From Azonexaceae bacterium (GTDB taxonomy: Bacteria > Pseudomonadota > Gammaproteobacteria > Burkholderiales > Rhodocyclaceae), in the NCBI GenBank assembly GCA_009469685.1, contig SSTA01000223.1, positions 1 through 18,332 on the forward strand: 18,332 bases of DNA, in the 5' to 3' direction. The notes beneath the pieces are model-generated. The model was not told the origin of the DNA. It searched no databases and was given only the letters and a program-made list of their open reading frames with translations. Numbering within the stretch: the stretch's first letter is position 1; every line of letters begins with the position of its first letter. Positions 7,663 through 14,746 of the stretch are shown piece by piece. A program made the translations under genes and the position numbers.

Positions 7663-8897
7663 GCGAGCACCTCGTCGACCAGTTCGACCCAGTGGCGCAC
7701 GGGCAGGGCGCTACCGGCCTGCAGATGACTAAGACAGCCGATGTTGGCGGTAGCAATGAATTGGGGAGAACCGGTGTTGAGGGCGTTCAATTTATTGTCC
7801 CGCAGGCGTTTGGAAATTTCAGGCTGGAGGATGGAGTAAGTACCGGCGGAACCACAGCAAAGGTGAGAATCCGCCACCGGAACCAGAGTATATCCGCAGC
7901 TGACGAGCAATTCCTCAATGGTCCCGCGGACCCCAAGGCCGTGCTGAAGCGAACACGGCGAGTGGAAGGCCACTCGCCCGCGATCGCCGCGCGCCGCTTC
8001 CATCAACGGCGCGAGTTGAAGTCGCAGACCGGCGAGGACTTCAGAAGGGTCGCGACAGAGGGAGGCGATTCTGGCGGCCTTTTCAGCATAAACGGGGTCG
8101 TCGGCCAGCACATGGCCGTAATCCCGCACCTGGACGGCGCAACCCGATGCGGTGACGAGGATGGCTTCGACCCCCGCCTCGACATGGGGCCACCACGCGT
8201 CGATATTGCGCCGCATATCCGCACGACCCGCCTCCTGGTCATTGAGATGAAAACGCAGGGCGCCACAACAGCCGGCTCCGTCAGCCTCGAATAAGGCGAT
8301 TCCCAGCCGGTCCAAGATACGGGCGGCAGCGGCATTGATATTGGGCGCCAGGCTAGGCTGCACACAACCGGCCAGCGTCAGCATTCGACGGGGGTGCGCC
8401 TTGGATTGAGGCCAAGGCCGAACGACGCCAGCCGCTTCCGGCGGCAGCTTATCGGCAATCGCTCCCGGCAGCAGCGGCCGCACCAGCTGGCCAAGGCGGA
8501 CGGCCGGGCCAAACAGCCAGGGCCGGGGGAGCGTTTCGCGTAGGACGGCGCGGACGACCCTCTCCGGTCCGCGGCGGGGAAGTCCGTCTTCGACGACCCG
8601 ACGGCCAATGTCCAGAAGCTGTACGTACTCGACCCCGGAAGGACAGGTCGTCTCGCAGGAACGGCAGGTGAGGCAGCGATCCAGGTGAAGGCGCGTCTTT
8701 TCAGTGGCCGGTTTGCCCTCCAGGACTTGCTTGATGAGGTAGATGCGCCCGCGGGGACCATCAAGCTCGTCCCCCAGCAGTTGGTAGGTCGGGCAGGTCG
8801 CAGTGCAGAAGCCGCAATGCACGCACTTGCGCAATATGGCCTCGGCACGGCGGCCTTCTGCCGTGGCGGCGAATTCGGGGGCAAGGTCGGTCCGCAT
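7659..8897 (-). CDS. glcF: Glycolate oxidase iron-sulfur subunit
   Basis: GlcF passes electrons from the FAD subunits GlcD/GlcE, probably to the membrane quinone pool. It has 412 residues. Two ferredoxin-like 4Fe-4S motifs are complete: C25, C28, C31 and C35 (CVHCGFCTATCP), and C75, C78, C81 and C85 (CLTCRSCETTCP). Two CCG motifs of the heterodisulfide reductase-like domains follow at 210-212 and 347-349. There is no transmembrane segment. It starts three bases after the glcE stop and overlaps the HDOD gene by four bases at its end. Related lactate oxidase subunits (LutA type) are shorter or differently arranged. Association with glcD and glcE supports glycolate. Confidence 0.94.
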   Translation of the reverse strand: MRTDLAPEFAATAEGRRAEAILRKCVHCGFCTATCPTYQLLGDELDGPRGRIYLIKQVLEGKPATEKTRLHLDRCLTCRSCETTCPSGVEYVQLLDIGRRVVEDGLPRRGPERVVRAVLRETLPRPWLFGPAVRLGQLVRPLLPGAIADKLPPEAAGVVRPWPQSKAHPRRMLTLAGCVQPSLAPNINAAAARILDRLGIALFEADGAGCCGALRFHLNDQEAGRADMRRNIDAWWPHVEAGVEAILVTASGCAVQVRDYGHVLADDPVYAEKAARIASLCRDPSEVLAGLRLQLAPLMEAARGDRGRVAFHSPCSLQHGLGVRGTIEELLVSCGYTLVPVADSHLCCGSAGTYSILQPEISKRLRDNKLNALNTGSPQFIATANIGCLSHLQAGSALPVRHWVELVDEVLA

Positions 8898-8900
8898 GAT

Positions 8901-9995
8901 TCAGAGCTCGGCGTAGAGGCGCCCCGGGTTGAATATCCCCGAGGGGTCGAACACGCGCTTGACCCGCCGGTGAAGTTCCAGCACCGCCGGCGCAGGAACC
9001 GCAAAGGCGCCGACCCGACAACGCAGGGACTCGGGCGCCCGGAAGAGCACTGCGTGGCCCCCCGCCTCCGCGGCAGCCGCACGCACCGCCCCCGGATCGA
9101 TTTCCCCGGACAGCCAGCGCTGGCCGCCTCCCCACTCGAAAGGCCCCGATTTCGCAAGACCCAGCGGCGGTGTCGTCTTTGGCAAGGCCAGCCGCCACAG
9201 GATTTCGCCCGCGTAAGCCGGATGGCGCTGCTCCCGCACCGAAGGCCAGAAACCGCCGTCGGCAAGCGCTTCGCCCCCCAGCCTCGCCCGGGCGGCAAGG
9301 ACAGCGGGCTCCGCTCCGGACAGACGCAATACCAAGCGTCCCTCATGCCAGAACGACGCTGATATGGGCAGCGGTTGCCCGGCCCAACGGCCCAGAGCGC
9401 CCAGAGCGGCCGCTTCGCCCATCTCGAAGGCCAGGCTCAGTTCGCGCTGGGGCCGCGGCAAGACCTTGAGGGTGACTTCGGCGATCAGCCCGAGCGTTCC
9501 CATACTGCCGGCCATGAGTCGAGAGACGTCGTAACCGGCGACGTTCTTCATCACCTGGCCGCCGAATTCAAGAACGCGACCGCTGCCGTCGACGAGTTTG
9601 ACGCCGAGGATGAAATCCCGCACCCCGCCGACCTGCTGTCTCCGGGGACCGGCAAGGCCCGCGGCCACCGCACCGCCGACGGTGGCGACGCTTTCCCCCG
9701 GATTCTCCGGCAATCCGCACCCGAACTGGGCCGGCGGCTCGAAGGCGAGCATTTGCCCCCGCTCGGCAAGAACGGACTCGACTTCCGCGAGCCGAGTGCC
9801 GCAACGGGCGGTAACGTACAGTTCGGTGGGCTCGTAGGCGACAACGCCGCAATAGCCCCCGGTATCGAGCACTTGCCCGGCCAGCATGCCGCCGTAGAAA
9901 TCCTTGCTACCGCCACCGCGCACGCGCAGGGGAGCACGCTCGCTCGCTGCGGTAGCCACCGCGTCCCGCAGGGCGTCGAGCGTCGTAGGGCGCAT
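8901..9995 (-). CDS. glcE: Glycolate oxidase FAD-binding subunit
   Basis: GlcE is the second flavin subunit of the GlcDEF glycolate dehydrogenase. The start chosen, MRPTTLDALRDAV, shares one base with the glcD stop (TGATG) and gives 364 residues. An upstream in-frame ATG would run 49 codons back into glcD and adds no family-like sequence. The PCMH-type FAD domain shows RVRGGGSK (24-31), TVGGAVAAG (105-113), GPRRQQVGGVRDFILG (116-131) and KNVAGYDVSRLMAGSMGTLG (150-169). The C-terminus ends RVFDPSGIFNPGRLYAEL, normal for the family. Translation is almost certainly coupled to glcD. Confidence 0.94.
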   Translation of the reverse strand: MRPTTLDALRDAVATAASERAPLRVRGGGSKDFYGGMLAGQVLDTGGYCGVVAYEPTELYVTARCGTRLAEVESVLAERGQMLAFEPPAQFGCGLPENPGESVATVGGAVAAGLAGPRRQQVGGVRDFILGVKLVDGSGRVLEFGGQVMKNVAGYDVSRLMAGSMGTLGLIAEVTLKVLPRPQRELSLAFEMGEAAALGALGRWAGQPLPISASFWHEGRLVLRLSGAEPAVLAARARLGGEALADGGFWPSVREQRHPAYAGEILWRLALPKTTPPLGLAKSGPFEWGGGQRWLSGEIDPGAVRAAAAEAGGHAVLFRAPESLRCRVGAFAVPAPAVLELHRRVKRVFDPSGIFNPGRLYAEL

Positions 9996-11476
9996 CAGAA
10001 TCGTTCCAGGTCGGGGAATTTCAAGTCCCCCCCATGGACATGCATGCGCCCGTACTCGGCACAGCGATGCAGGCTGGGCACCGCCTTGCCCGGATTGAGC
10101 AGCCCGCGTTCGTCGAAGGCCGCCTTCAGCCGGTGGAAGCACTCCAGTTCCGGCTCACCATACTGGGCGCACATCTGGTTGATCTTCTCGATGCCGACCC
10201 CGTGCTCGCCCGTGATCGACCCTCCGAAAGCCACCGACAGTTCCAGGATCTCGGCGCCGAAGGCGTCCGCCCGTTCCCAGTCGCCAGGCTTGGCGGCGTC
10301 GTACATGATGAGCGGGTGCAGGTTGCCGTCCCCGGCGTGAAAGACATTGGCGCAGCGCAGCCCATGCTTGGTCTCCAAGGCAGCGATGGCGGTGAGCATC
10401 TCGGCCAGGTGACGACGCGGAATGGTGCCGTCCATGCAGTAGTAATCCGGGGTGATGCGGCCCACCGCCGGGAAAGCGGCCTTGCGCCCTGCCCAGAAGC
10501 GCAGGCGCTCGGCTTCGGTCTCCGACACCCGAATACCCCGGGCACCGCTCGCCTCCAACACCCTTCTTACCCGGGCAATCTCATCCGCCACTTCATCCGG
10601 GGTACCGTCGGACTCGCAGAGCAGGATGGCCGCGGCGTCCAGATCATAGCCCGCCCGCACGAAGGGCTCGACTGCCGCAGTCGCCGCCTTGTCCATCATC
10701 TCCAACCCGGCAGGGATGATGCCGGCTGCGATGATGGCGGCGACCGCCTCGCCAGCCCGAGCCACATCGTCGAAGGAAGCCATCGCCACCCGCGCAAGTT
10801 CTGGCTTGGGCACCAATTTCACCGTCACTTCGGTGGCGACGGCAAGCATGCCCTCCGAACCGACCAGGAGCGCCAAGAGGTCATACCCTGGGGCATCGGG
10901 GGCGCAGGAGCCTATCTCCAGCACTTCACCGGCAATGGTGACGACCCGCAGGGAGACGACGTTGTGCACGGTCAGCCCGTACTTGAGGCAATGAACGCCC
11001 CCCGAATTTTCCGCCACATTGCCACCCAGGGTGCAGGCGATCTGCGACGAAGGATCGGGCGCGTAATAGAGACCGTAGGGGGCTGCCGCTTCGGATACTG
11101 CAAGATTGCGCACCCCTGGCTGCACCACCGCCAGGCACGCGGCCGGATCGACTCTGAGAATCCTGTTGAAGCGAGCGAGCGAAAGGACGACGCCTTGGGG
11201 ATGGGGCATGGCTCCCCCGGAGAGGCCGGTGCCTGCACCCCGGGCTACCACCGGGACACCAAGGCGATGGCAGATGCCCAGCACGTCGCGCACCTGCTGT
11301 TCGGTCTCCGGCAGGCAAACCGCCAGCGGTAACGCTCGATAGGCGGTCAGGCCATCGCATTCGTAGGGACGCAAATCCTCGGGATCGGTGAGCAGAGAGT
11401 GGGGCGGCAATACCGCGGACAGGCTTCTGTAAGCGGCTTCCCGGTCAGTTTCGAAAACCCTGTCTTCCCCGCCCAT
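9995..11476 (-). CDS. glcD: Glycolate oxidase catalytic subunit
   Basis: GlcD is an FAD-linked oxidase that converts glycolate to glyoxylate with GlcE and GlcF. It has 493 residues. The FAD-binding domain contains VARGAGTGLSGGA (77-89) and PDPSSQIACTLGGN (140-153) with NVAENSGG. The C-terminal oxidase domain carries FHAGDGNLHP and the GEHGVGIEK motif before the final NPGKAVPS segment. GGGAGG lies a few bases before the ATG. It starts 15 bases after the glycerate 2-kinase stop, so both are in one operon. D-lactate dehydrogenases share the fold, and the glcE/glcF neighbours decide for glycolate. No glcC-type regulator is present in the window. Confidence 0.95.
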   Translation of the reverse strand: MGGEDRVFETDREAAYRSLSAVLPPHSLLTDPEDLRPYECDGLTAYRALPLAVCLPETEQQVRDVLGICHRLGVPVVARGAGTGLSGGAMPHPQGVVLSLARFNRILRVDPAACLAVVQPGVRNLAVSEAAAPYGLYYAPDPSSQIACTLGGNVAENSGGVHCLKYGLTVHNVVSLRVVTIAGEVLEIGSCAPDAPGYDLLALLVGSEGMLAVATEVTVKLVPKPELARVAMASFDDVARAGEAVAAIIAAGIIPAGLEMMDKAATAAVEPFVRAGYDLDAAAILLCESDGTPDEVADEIARVRRVLEASGARGIRVSETEAERLRFWAGRKAAFPAVGRITPDYYCMDGTIPRRHLAEMLTAIAALETKHGLRCANVFHAGDGNLHPLIMYDAAKPGDWERADAFGAEILELSVAFGGSITGEHGVGIEKINQMCAQYGEPELECFHRLKAAFDERGLLNPGKAVPSLHRCAEYGRMHVHGGDLKFPDLERF

Positions 11477-11491
11477 GGCTCCTCCCGCGAC

Positions 11492-12754
11492 CTATTCTAC
11501 CCCGACCAGGATGGCCCGGAAGTCGTTCACGTTGGTCCGCGTGGGACCGGTGACCAGCAGGTCACCGAGGGCTGCGAAGAATCCCCAGGCGTCATTGGCG
11601 TCCAGGGCGGCCCGGGGATCGAGCCCGGCGACCCGAGCGCGGGCCAAGGTATTCGGGGCGACGAAGGCGCCCGCATTGTCCTCGCTTCCGTCGATGCCGT
11701 CGCTGTCAGCCGCCAAGGCATGGATTCCGGGGGCTCCGCCAAGCCCTAGGGCCAGGCCGAGGAGGAACTCGGTGTTGCGGCCGCCGCGGCCGCCGCCCCG
11801 CACTGTGACGGTCGTCTCGCCACCGGAGAGCAGGACGCAAGGCGCGGGCGCCGGGTCCCTGTAGCGGGCACAGGAGAGGGCCACGCCGGCCAGGGCGCGG
11901 CCCAATTCCCGCGCCTCCCCCTCCAGGGCGTCCCCGAGAATCAACGGCTGCAGACCGCGTTCCCGGGCTCTTGCGGCGGCGGCTTCCAGCATCTGACGCG
12001 GGCTTGCGATCAGACGGAATTCACTCGCCGCCAACCGCGGATCGCCTGGCTTGGGGGTTTCCAGTTCCCCCGAGGCGAGGGCATCGCGCAACGACGAATT
12101 CACGGAAATCCTATGGCGGTCGAGCAGCGCCAAGGCATCCGCGCAGGTAGTCGGATCCGCCACCGTCGGACCCGAAGCGATGACCGCCGGATCGTCGCCG
12201 GGAACGTCGGAGATGGCGAGAGTCAGCACGCGGGCCGGCCAAGCCGCCAGGGCGAGTCGGCCTCCCTTCACGGCCGAGAGGTGCTTGCGTACGCAATTGA
12301 TCTCGTCGATGGCGGCGCCACTCTTGAGCAGGGCGGTGGTAATGGCTTGCTTCGCGTCCAGGGTGACCCCCTCCGCTGGCGCAGCCAGAAGGGCGGAACC
12401 GCCACCGGAGGCGAGAAAAAGCACCTGGTCCGTTTCGCTCAGGCCGGAAACCTGTGCGAGGATGCGGCGGGCGGCAAGCGTCCCTGCCTCGTCGGGTACC
12501 GGGTGGGCGGCTTCCAGGACCTCGATGGTCCGGCAGGGCACGCCATGCCCGTAGCGGGTCACCACGAGACCCTCAATTGGCCCCGGCCACGAATCCTCCA
12601 CGGCTCGCGCCATAGCCGCTGCGGCCTTGCCGGCGCCGACCACGATCAAGCGGCCCCTTCCGGCTTCCGGCAGTTGATCGCGAAGGCAGCCGGCAGGATC
12701 GGAAGCCGCCAGCCCGGCGTTGAACAAATCCTTGAGGATTTGTCGTGCATCCAT
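11492..12754 (-). CDS. ttuD: Glycerate 2-kinase (MOFRL/DUF4147 family)
   Basis: This enzyme phosphorylates D-glycerate to 2-phosphoglycerate, feeding C2-derived carbon into lower glycolysis. The start MDARQILKDL has GGGAG seven bases upstream and gives 420 residues. Upstream in-frame ATGs (12772, 12853) have no ribosome binding site and would run across the putative operator at 12783-12796. Visible signatures are VVGAGKA (38-44), SGGGSAL (116-122), the CVRKHLSAVKGG stretch (154-165), SDVPGDD (182-188), and the C-terminal MOFRL part GRGGRNTEFLL ... ALAADSDGIDGSEDNAGA. It is the first gene of the glc operon. The symbol could also be gckA, since naming varies for this family. Confidence 0.92.
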   Translation of the reverse strand: MDARQILKDLFNAGLAASDPAGCLRDQLPEAGRGRLIVVGAGKAAAAMARAVEDSWPGPIEGLVVTRYGHGVPCRTIEVLEAAHPVPDEAGTLAARRILAQVSGLSETDQVLFLASGGGSALLAAPAEGVTLDAKQAITTALLKSGAAIDEINCVRKHLSAVKGGRLALAAWPARVLTLAISDVPGDDPAVIASGPTVADPTTCADALALLDRHRISVNSSLRDALASGELETPKPGDPRLAASEFRLIASPRQMLEAAAARARERGLQPLILGDALEGEARELGRALAGVALSCARYRDPAPAPCVLLSGGETTVTVRGGGRGGRNTEFLLGLALGLGGAPGIHALAADSDGIDGSEDNAGAFVAPNTLARARVAGLDPRAALDANDAWGFFAALGDLLVTGPTRTNVNDFRAILVGVE

Positions 12755-12775
12755 GGAAAAACTCCCAGGCATTGG

Positions 12776-12781
12776 ACTATG
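12776..12781 (-). promoter_or_regulatory. Possible -10 element of the ttuD-glc operon
   Basis: On the minus strand CATAGT lies 21 bases before the ttuD ATG and directly next to the FNR-type box. The -35 region (around 12799-12804) is a poor GC-rich match. If this -10 is used, the box falls between -35 and -10, where a bound protein would block RNA polymerase. Confidence 0.35.
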
Positions 12782-12782
12782 C

Positions 12783-12796
12783 TTGATATCAATCAA
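12783..12796. promoter_or_regulatory. FNR/Anr-type binding site
   Basis: TTGAT-ATCA-ATCAA matches the FNR-family consensus TTGATnnnnATCAA at all ten defined positions. Flanking bases extend the symmetry (GC before, GC after). The centre, 12789.5, is about 41 bases before the start expected from the -10-like TAATCT at 12818-12823. This is the class II activating position for the hemerythrin gene. DNR/NnrR regulators use similar boxes, so the exact regulator is uncertain. Confidence 0.85.
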
Positions 12797-12817
12797 GCGC
12801 CCCGCTGGCGGGACGGG

Positions 12818-12823
12818 TAATCT
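12818..12823 (+). promoter_or_regulatory. Probable -10 element of the hemerythrin promoter
   Basis: TAATCT lies where a class II FNR-dependent promoter would need it: a start at about 12830 puts the box centre at about -41. There is no recognisable -35 (GC-rich), as expected for an activator-dependent promoter. The transcript would have a leader of about 22 bases before the ATG at 12853. Confidence 0.5.
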
Positions 12824-12852
12824 GGCCGTTTCAATTACGAGGCATCGCCCCA

Positions 12853-13338
12853 ATGAATGATCGCGAACTCTTCGCCTGGTCCGACAGTTACAACGTCGGC
12901 ATCCAGGAGGTGGACGAGCAGCATCAGGTGCTCGTCTCCCTGCTCAATCAATTGCACGAAGCCATCCGCGAGCACCACGGCAAGGCGACTTCACGGGAGA
13001 TTCTCGACCGCCTGGCCGAGTATACCCGGACCCATTTCCTACTCGAAGAAAGCCTCATGCGGCTCACCCACTATCCCGGTTTCGATTTCCACAAGCAGCA
13101 GCACGAGGAATTGATCCACCAGGTGAGGGACCTCCAGCACAAGCTGGACCACGAGAATGCCGCCATCACCTTCGAGTTGCTCCATTTCCTCAAGGTCTGG
13201 CTCACCCAGCACATCAACGAAAGCGACAAGAGGTTCGGGGCCTTCTTCGAGACTGCTGGCCTCAGCCAATACTCCACGTGGTCGAAAGAGGTCGAGACCA
13301 CCATGAAGAAGAAGAAATGGTGGTGGAAATTCTGGTGA
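12853..13338 (+). CDS. Bacteriohemerythrin
   Basis: This is an oxygen-binding non-haem di-iron protein. Bacterial members are thought to carry, store or sense O2. The 161-residue protein has the complete ligand set with canonical spacing: H24 (VDEQH), H61 and E65 (HFLLEE), H80 and H84 (HKQQH), H120 and D125 (HINESD). The four-helix domain ends at about 135. An unusual tail follows, ending in a lysine run and KKWWWKFW, which suggests membrane-surface attachment (inference). A GAGG lies about ten bases before the ATG. The gene diverges from the glycolate operon with a perfect FNR-type box between them. Its stop codon touches the stop codon of the convergent hyi gene. Confidence 0.95.
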   Translation: MNDRELFAWSDSYNVGIQEVDEQHQVLVSLLNQLHEAIREHHGKATSREILDRLAEYTRTHFLLEESLMRLTHYPGFDFHKQQHEELIHQVRDLQHKLDHENAAITFELLHFLKVWLTQHINESDKRFGAFFETAGLSQYSTWSKEVETTMKKKKWWWKFW

Positions 13339-14118
13339 CTAACGCCAGGGGCTGAGCCACGACAGCCCCTCTTCCGTCCCCGCCCGGGGACGGTATTCGC
13401 ATCCCACCCAGCCCGCGTACCCCAGTTCGTCCAGAAGCTTAAACAGGCGCCCGTAGTCGGCTTCGCCGCTGCCGGGTTCATGGCGCCCGGGCAAGTCCGC
13501 CACCTGAACATGTCCGATTTCCGGCAAGCGTCTCCTCAATGTCAGTCGCGGATCGTCTCCCATCACCAGAGCGTGGTAGATATCGTACTGGACACGCAGA
13601 TTGGGACGGCCGATTTCCTCGGCCAGCGCAAAGGCGCAGGCCGGGGTATCGAGCCAGTAGCCAGGCATGTCGATGCGGGTATTGATGGCCTCGATCATCA
13701 CCGTCGCCCCCAGGGTCGCCGCTCGGTCGGCGGCATGGCGGAGGTTTTCGACGTAGGTGGCGCGGACGCGCTCCGCGGGCACGCCTGGCGGAGTCAGGCC
13801 GGCAAGGCAATGGAGTCTCCGACACCCGAGAACGCGAGCGTATTCGAGAGCCGTTTCCACCCCGGCAGCGAATTCTTCGCCGCGGGCCGGGTCGCAAGCC
13901 AAGCCCCGCTCCCCTGCTGCCCAGTCGCCGGGGGGAAAATTGAACAGCACCATCTCGAGACCGCTCGCCGCCAGCCAGCGGGCGATTTCGACGGCCGGCC
14001 ACTCATAGGGAAAGAGAAATTCGACGCCCCGGAAACCCGCCCGAGCGGCCCGGGCGAAGCGCTCCGGGAAGGGCACGTCGGCAAACAGAAAACTCAGATT
14101 GGCGGCAAAACGGGGCAT
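13339..14118 (-). CDS. hyi: Hydroxypyruvate isomerase
   Basis: Hyi interconverts hydroxypyruvate and tartronate semialdehyde in the glyoxylate-to-glycerate route. The start ATG at 14118 (MPRFAANLSFLF) gives 259 residues and aligns with the E. coli Hyi start. A GTG two codons earlier (14124) is also in frame, and neither start has a clear ribosome binding site. The sugar-isomerase TIM barrel shows FRGVEFLFPYE (29-39), GDWAAGERG (64-72), catalytic E143 (IEAIN), D179/H182 (QYDIYH) and catalytic E241 (GCEYRP). The reductase gene often found beside hyi is missing. It stands alone, convergent with hemerythrin with zero bases between stops. A relative such as 2-oxo-tetronate isomerase (OtnI) cannot be excluded, but close resemblance to Hyi and the glc/ttuD neighbours favour Hyi. 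Confidence 0.88.
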   Translation of the reverse strand: MPRFAANLSFLFADVPFPERFARAARAGFRGVEFLFPYEWPAVEIARWLAASGLEMVLFNFPPGDWAAGERGLACDPARGEEFAAGVETALEYARVLGCRRLHCLAGLTPPGVPAERVRATYVENLRHAADRAATLGATVMIEAINTRIDMPGYWLDTPACAFALAEEIGRPNLRVQYDIYHALVMGDDPRLTLRRRLPEIGHVQVADLPGRHEPGSGEADYGRLFKLLDELGYAGWVGCEYRPRAGTEEGLSWLSPWR

Positions 14119-14149
14119 AGGCACGGGGCTGGGTCAAACGCCCGGAAAG

Positions 14150-14155
14150 TATAAT
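14150..14155 (+). promoter_or_regulatory. Candidate -10 in the hyi / adenosyltransferase gap
   Basis: The plus strand has TATAAT, and the overlapping minus strand has TATACT (14148-14153), in the roughly 60-base divergent gap. Neither has a good -35 at 16-18 bases. Each may serve as the -10 for the gene on its side, competing for polymerase. Confidence 0.4.
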
Positions 14156-14178
14156 CCGCCAATCTTGGAGGAATCCCG

Positions 14179-14742
14179 ATGAACGAGCGCCGCGGCAACC
14201 GCCTTTCGAAAATCGTCACCCGAACCGGTGACGCCGGAACGACCGGTCTCGGCGATGGCAGCCGGACGGGCAAGGACAGTCTCAGGATCGATGCCATCGG
14301 CGAAGTGGACGAGCTCAATTCCGCCCTCGGCGTGTTGCTCGCCGAAGACCTCCCGCCCACGGTCCGGGAAGCCCTGACGGCAGTCCAGCACGATCTTTTC
14401 GACCTTGGCGGCGAACTTTGTCTGCCGGGCACTGCGCTGGTCAAGGAAGAGCAAGTATCCCGCCTGGAGACCCAGGCCGAAAATTTCAACGCCCCGCTGG
14501 GCAAACTCAAGGAATTCATTCTTCCTGGCGGCTCGCGGGCCGCCGCGCTCGCCCATTTAACCCGTACCGTCTGTCGCCGCGCCGAGCGCGCGGTGGTCAG
14601 GCTGCACGCTGCGGAGCCGGTCTCGGAAACCACTCGTCGCTATCTGAATCGGCTTTCGGACCTGCTGTTCATCCTCGGCCGCCACCTGAATCACGCAGTG
14701 GGGCAGGGGGATGTGCTGTGGCGGCGAACGGAACCCAATTGA
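14179..14742 (+). CDS. Cob(I)yrinic acid a,c-diamide / cob(I)alamin adenosyltransferase, PduO type
   Basis: This enzyme transfers the adenosyl group of ATP to cob(I)alamin, making the B12 coenzyme. The 187-residue protein has the PduO/MMAB signatures: TRTGDAGTTGLGDG (14-27, ATP-binding N-terminus), GEVDELNS (41-48), FILPGGS (113-119), CRRAER (132-137) and RYLNRLSDLLF (154-164). GGAGG lies seven bases before the ATG. No cobalamin riboswitch fits in the short gap upstream. Its stop lies four bases from the stop of the convergent regulator gene, inside a 10-base palindrome. No other B12 genes are in the window. Confidence 0.93.
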   Translation: MNERRGNRLSKIVTRTGDAGTTGLGDGSRTGKDSLRIDAIGEVDELNSALGVLLAEDLPPTVREALTAVQHDLFDLGGELCLPGTALVKEEQVSRLETQAENFNAPLGKLKEFILPGGSRAAALAHLTRTVCRRAERAVVRLHAAEPVSETTRRYLNRLSDLLFILGRHLNHAVGQGDVLWRRTEPN

Positions 14743-14746
14743 CCGG

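Noticed and set aside
9996..10142. Upstream in-frame extension of glcE by 49 codons
   Set aside because: It lies entirely inside glcD and shows no similarity to the family. The start at 9995 overlaps the glcD stop by one base, typical of coupled genes.
10034..11332. 432-codon open frame antisense to glcD
   Set aside because: It is a shadow of glcD. The glcD protein carries all expected FAD-oxidase motifs, and the opposite frame shows none.
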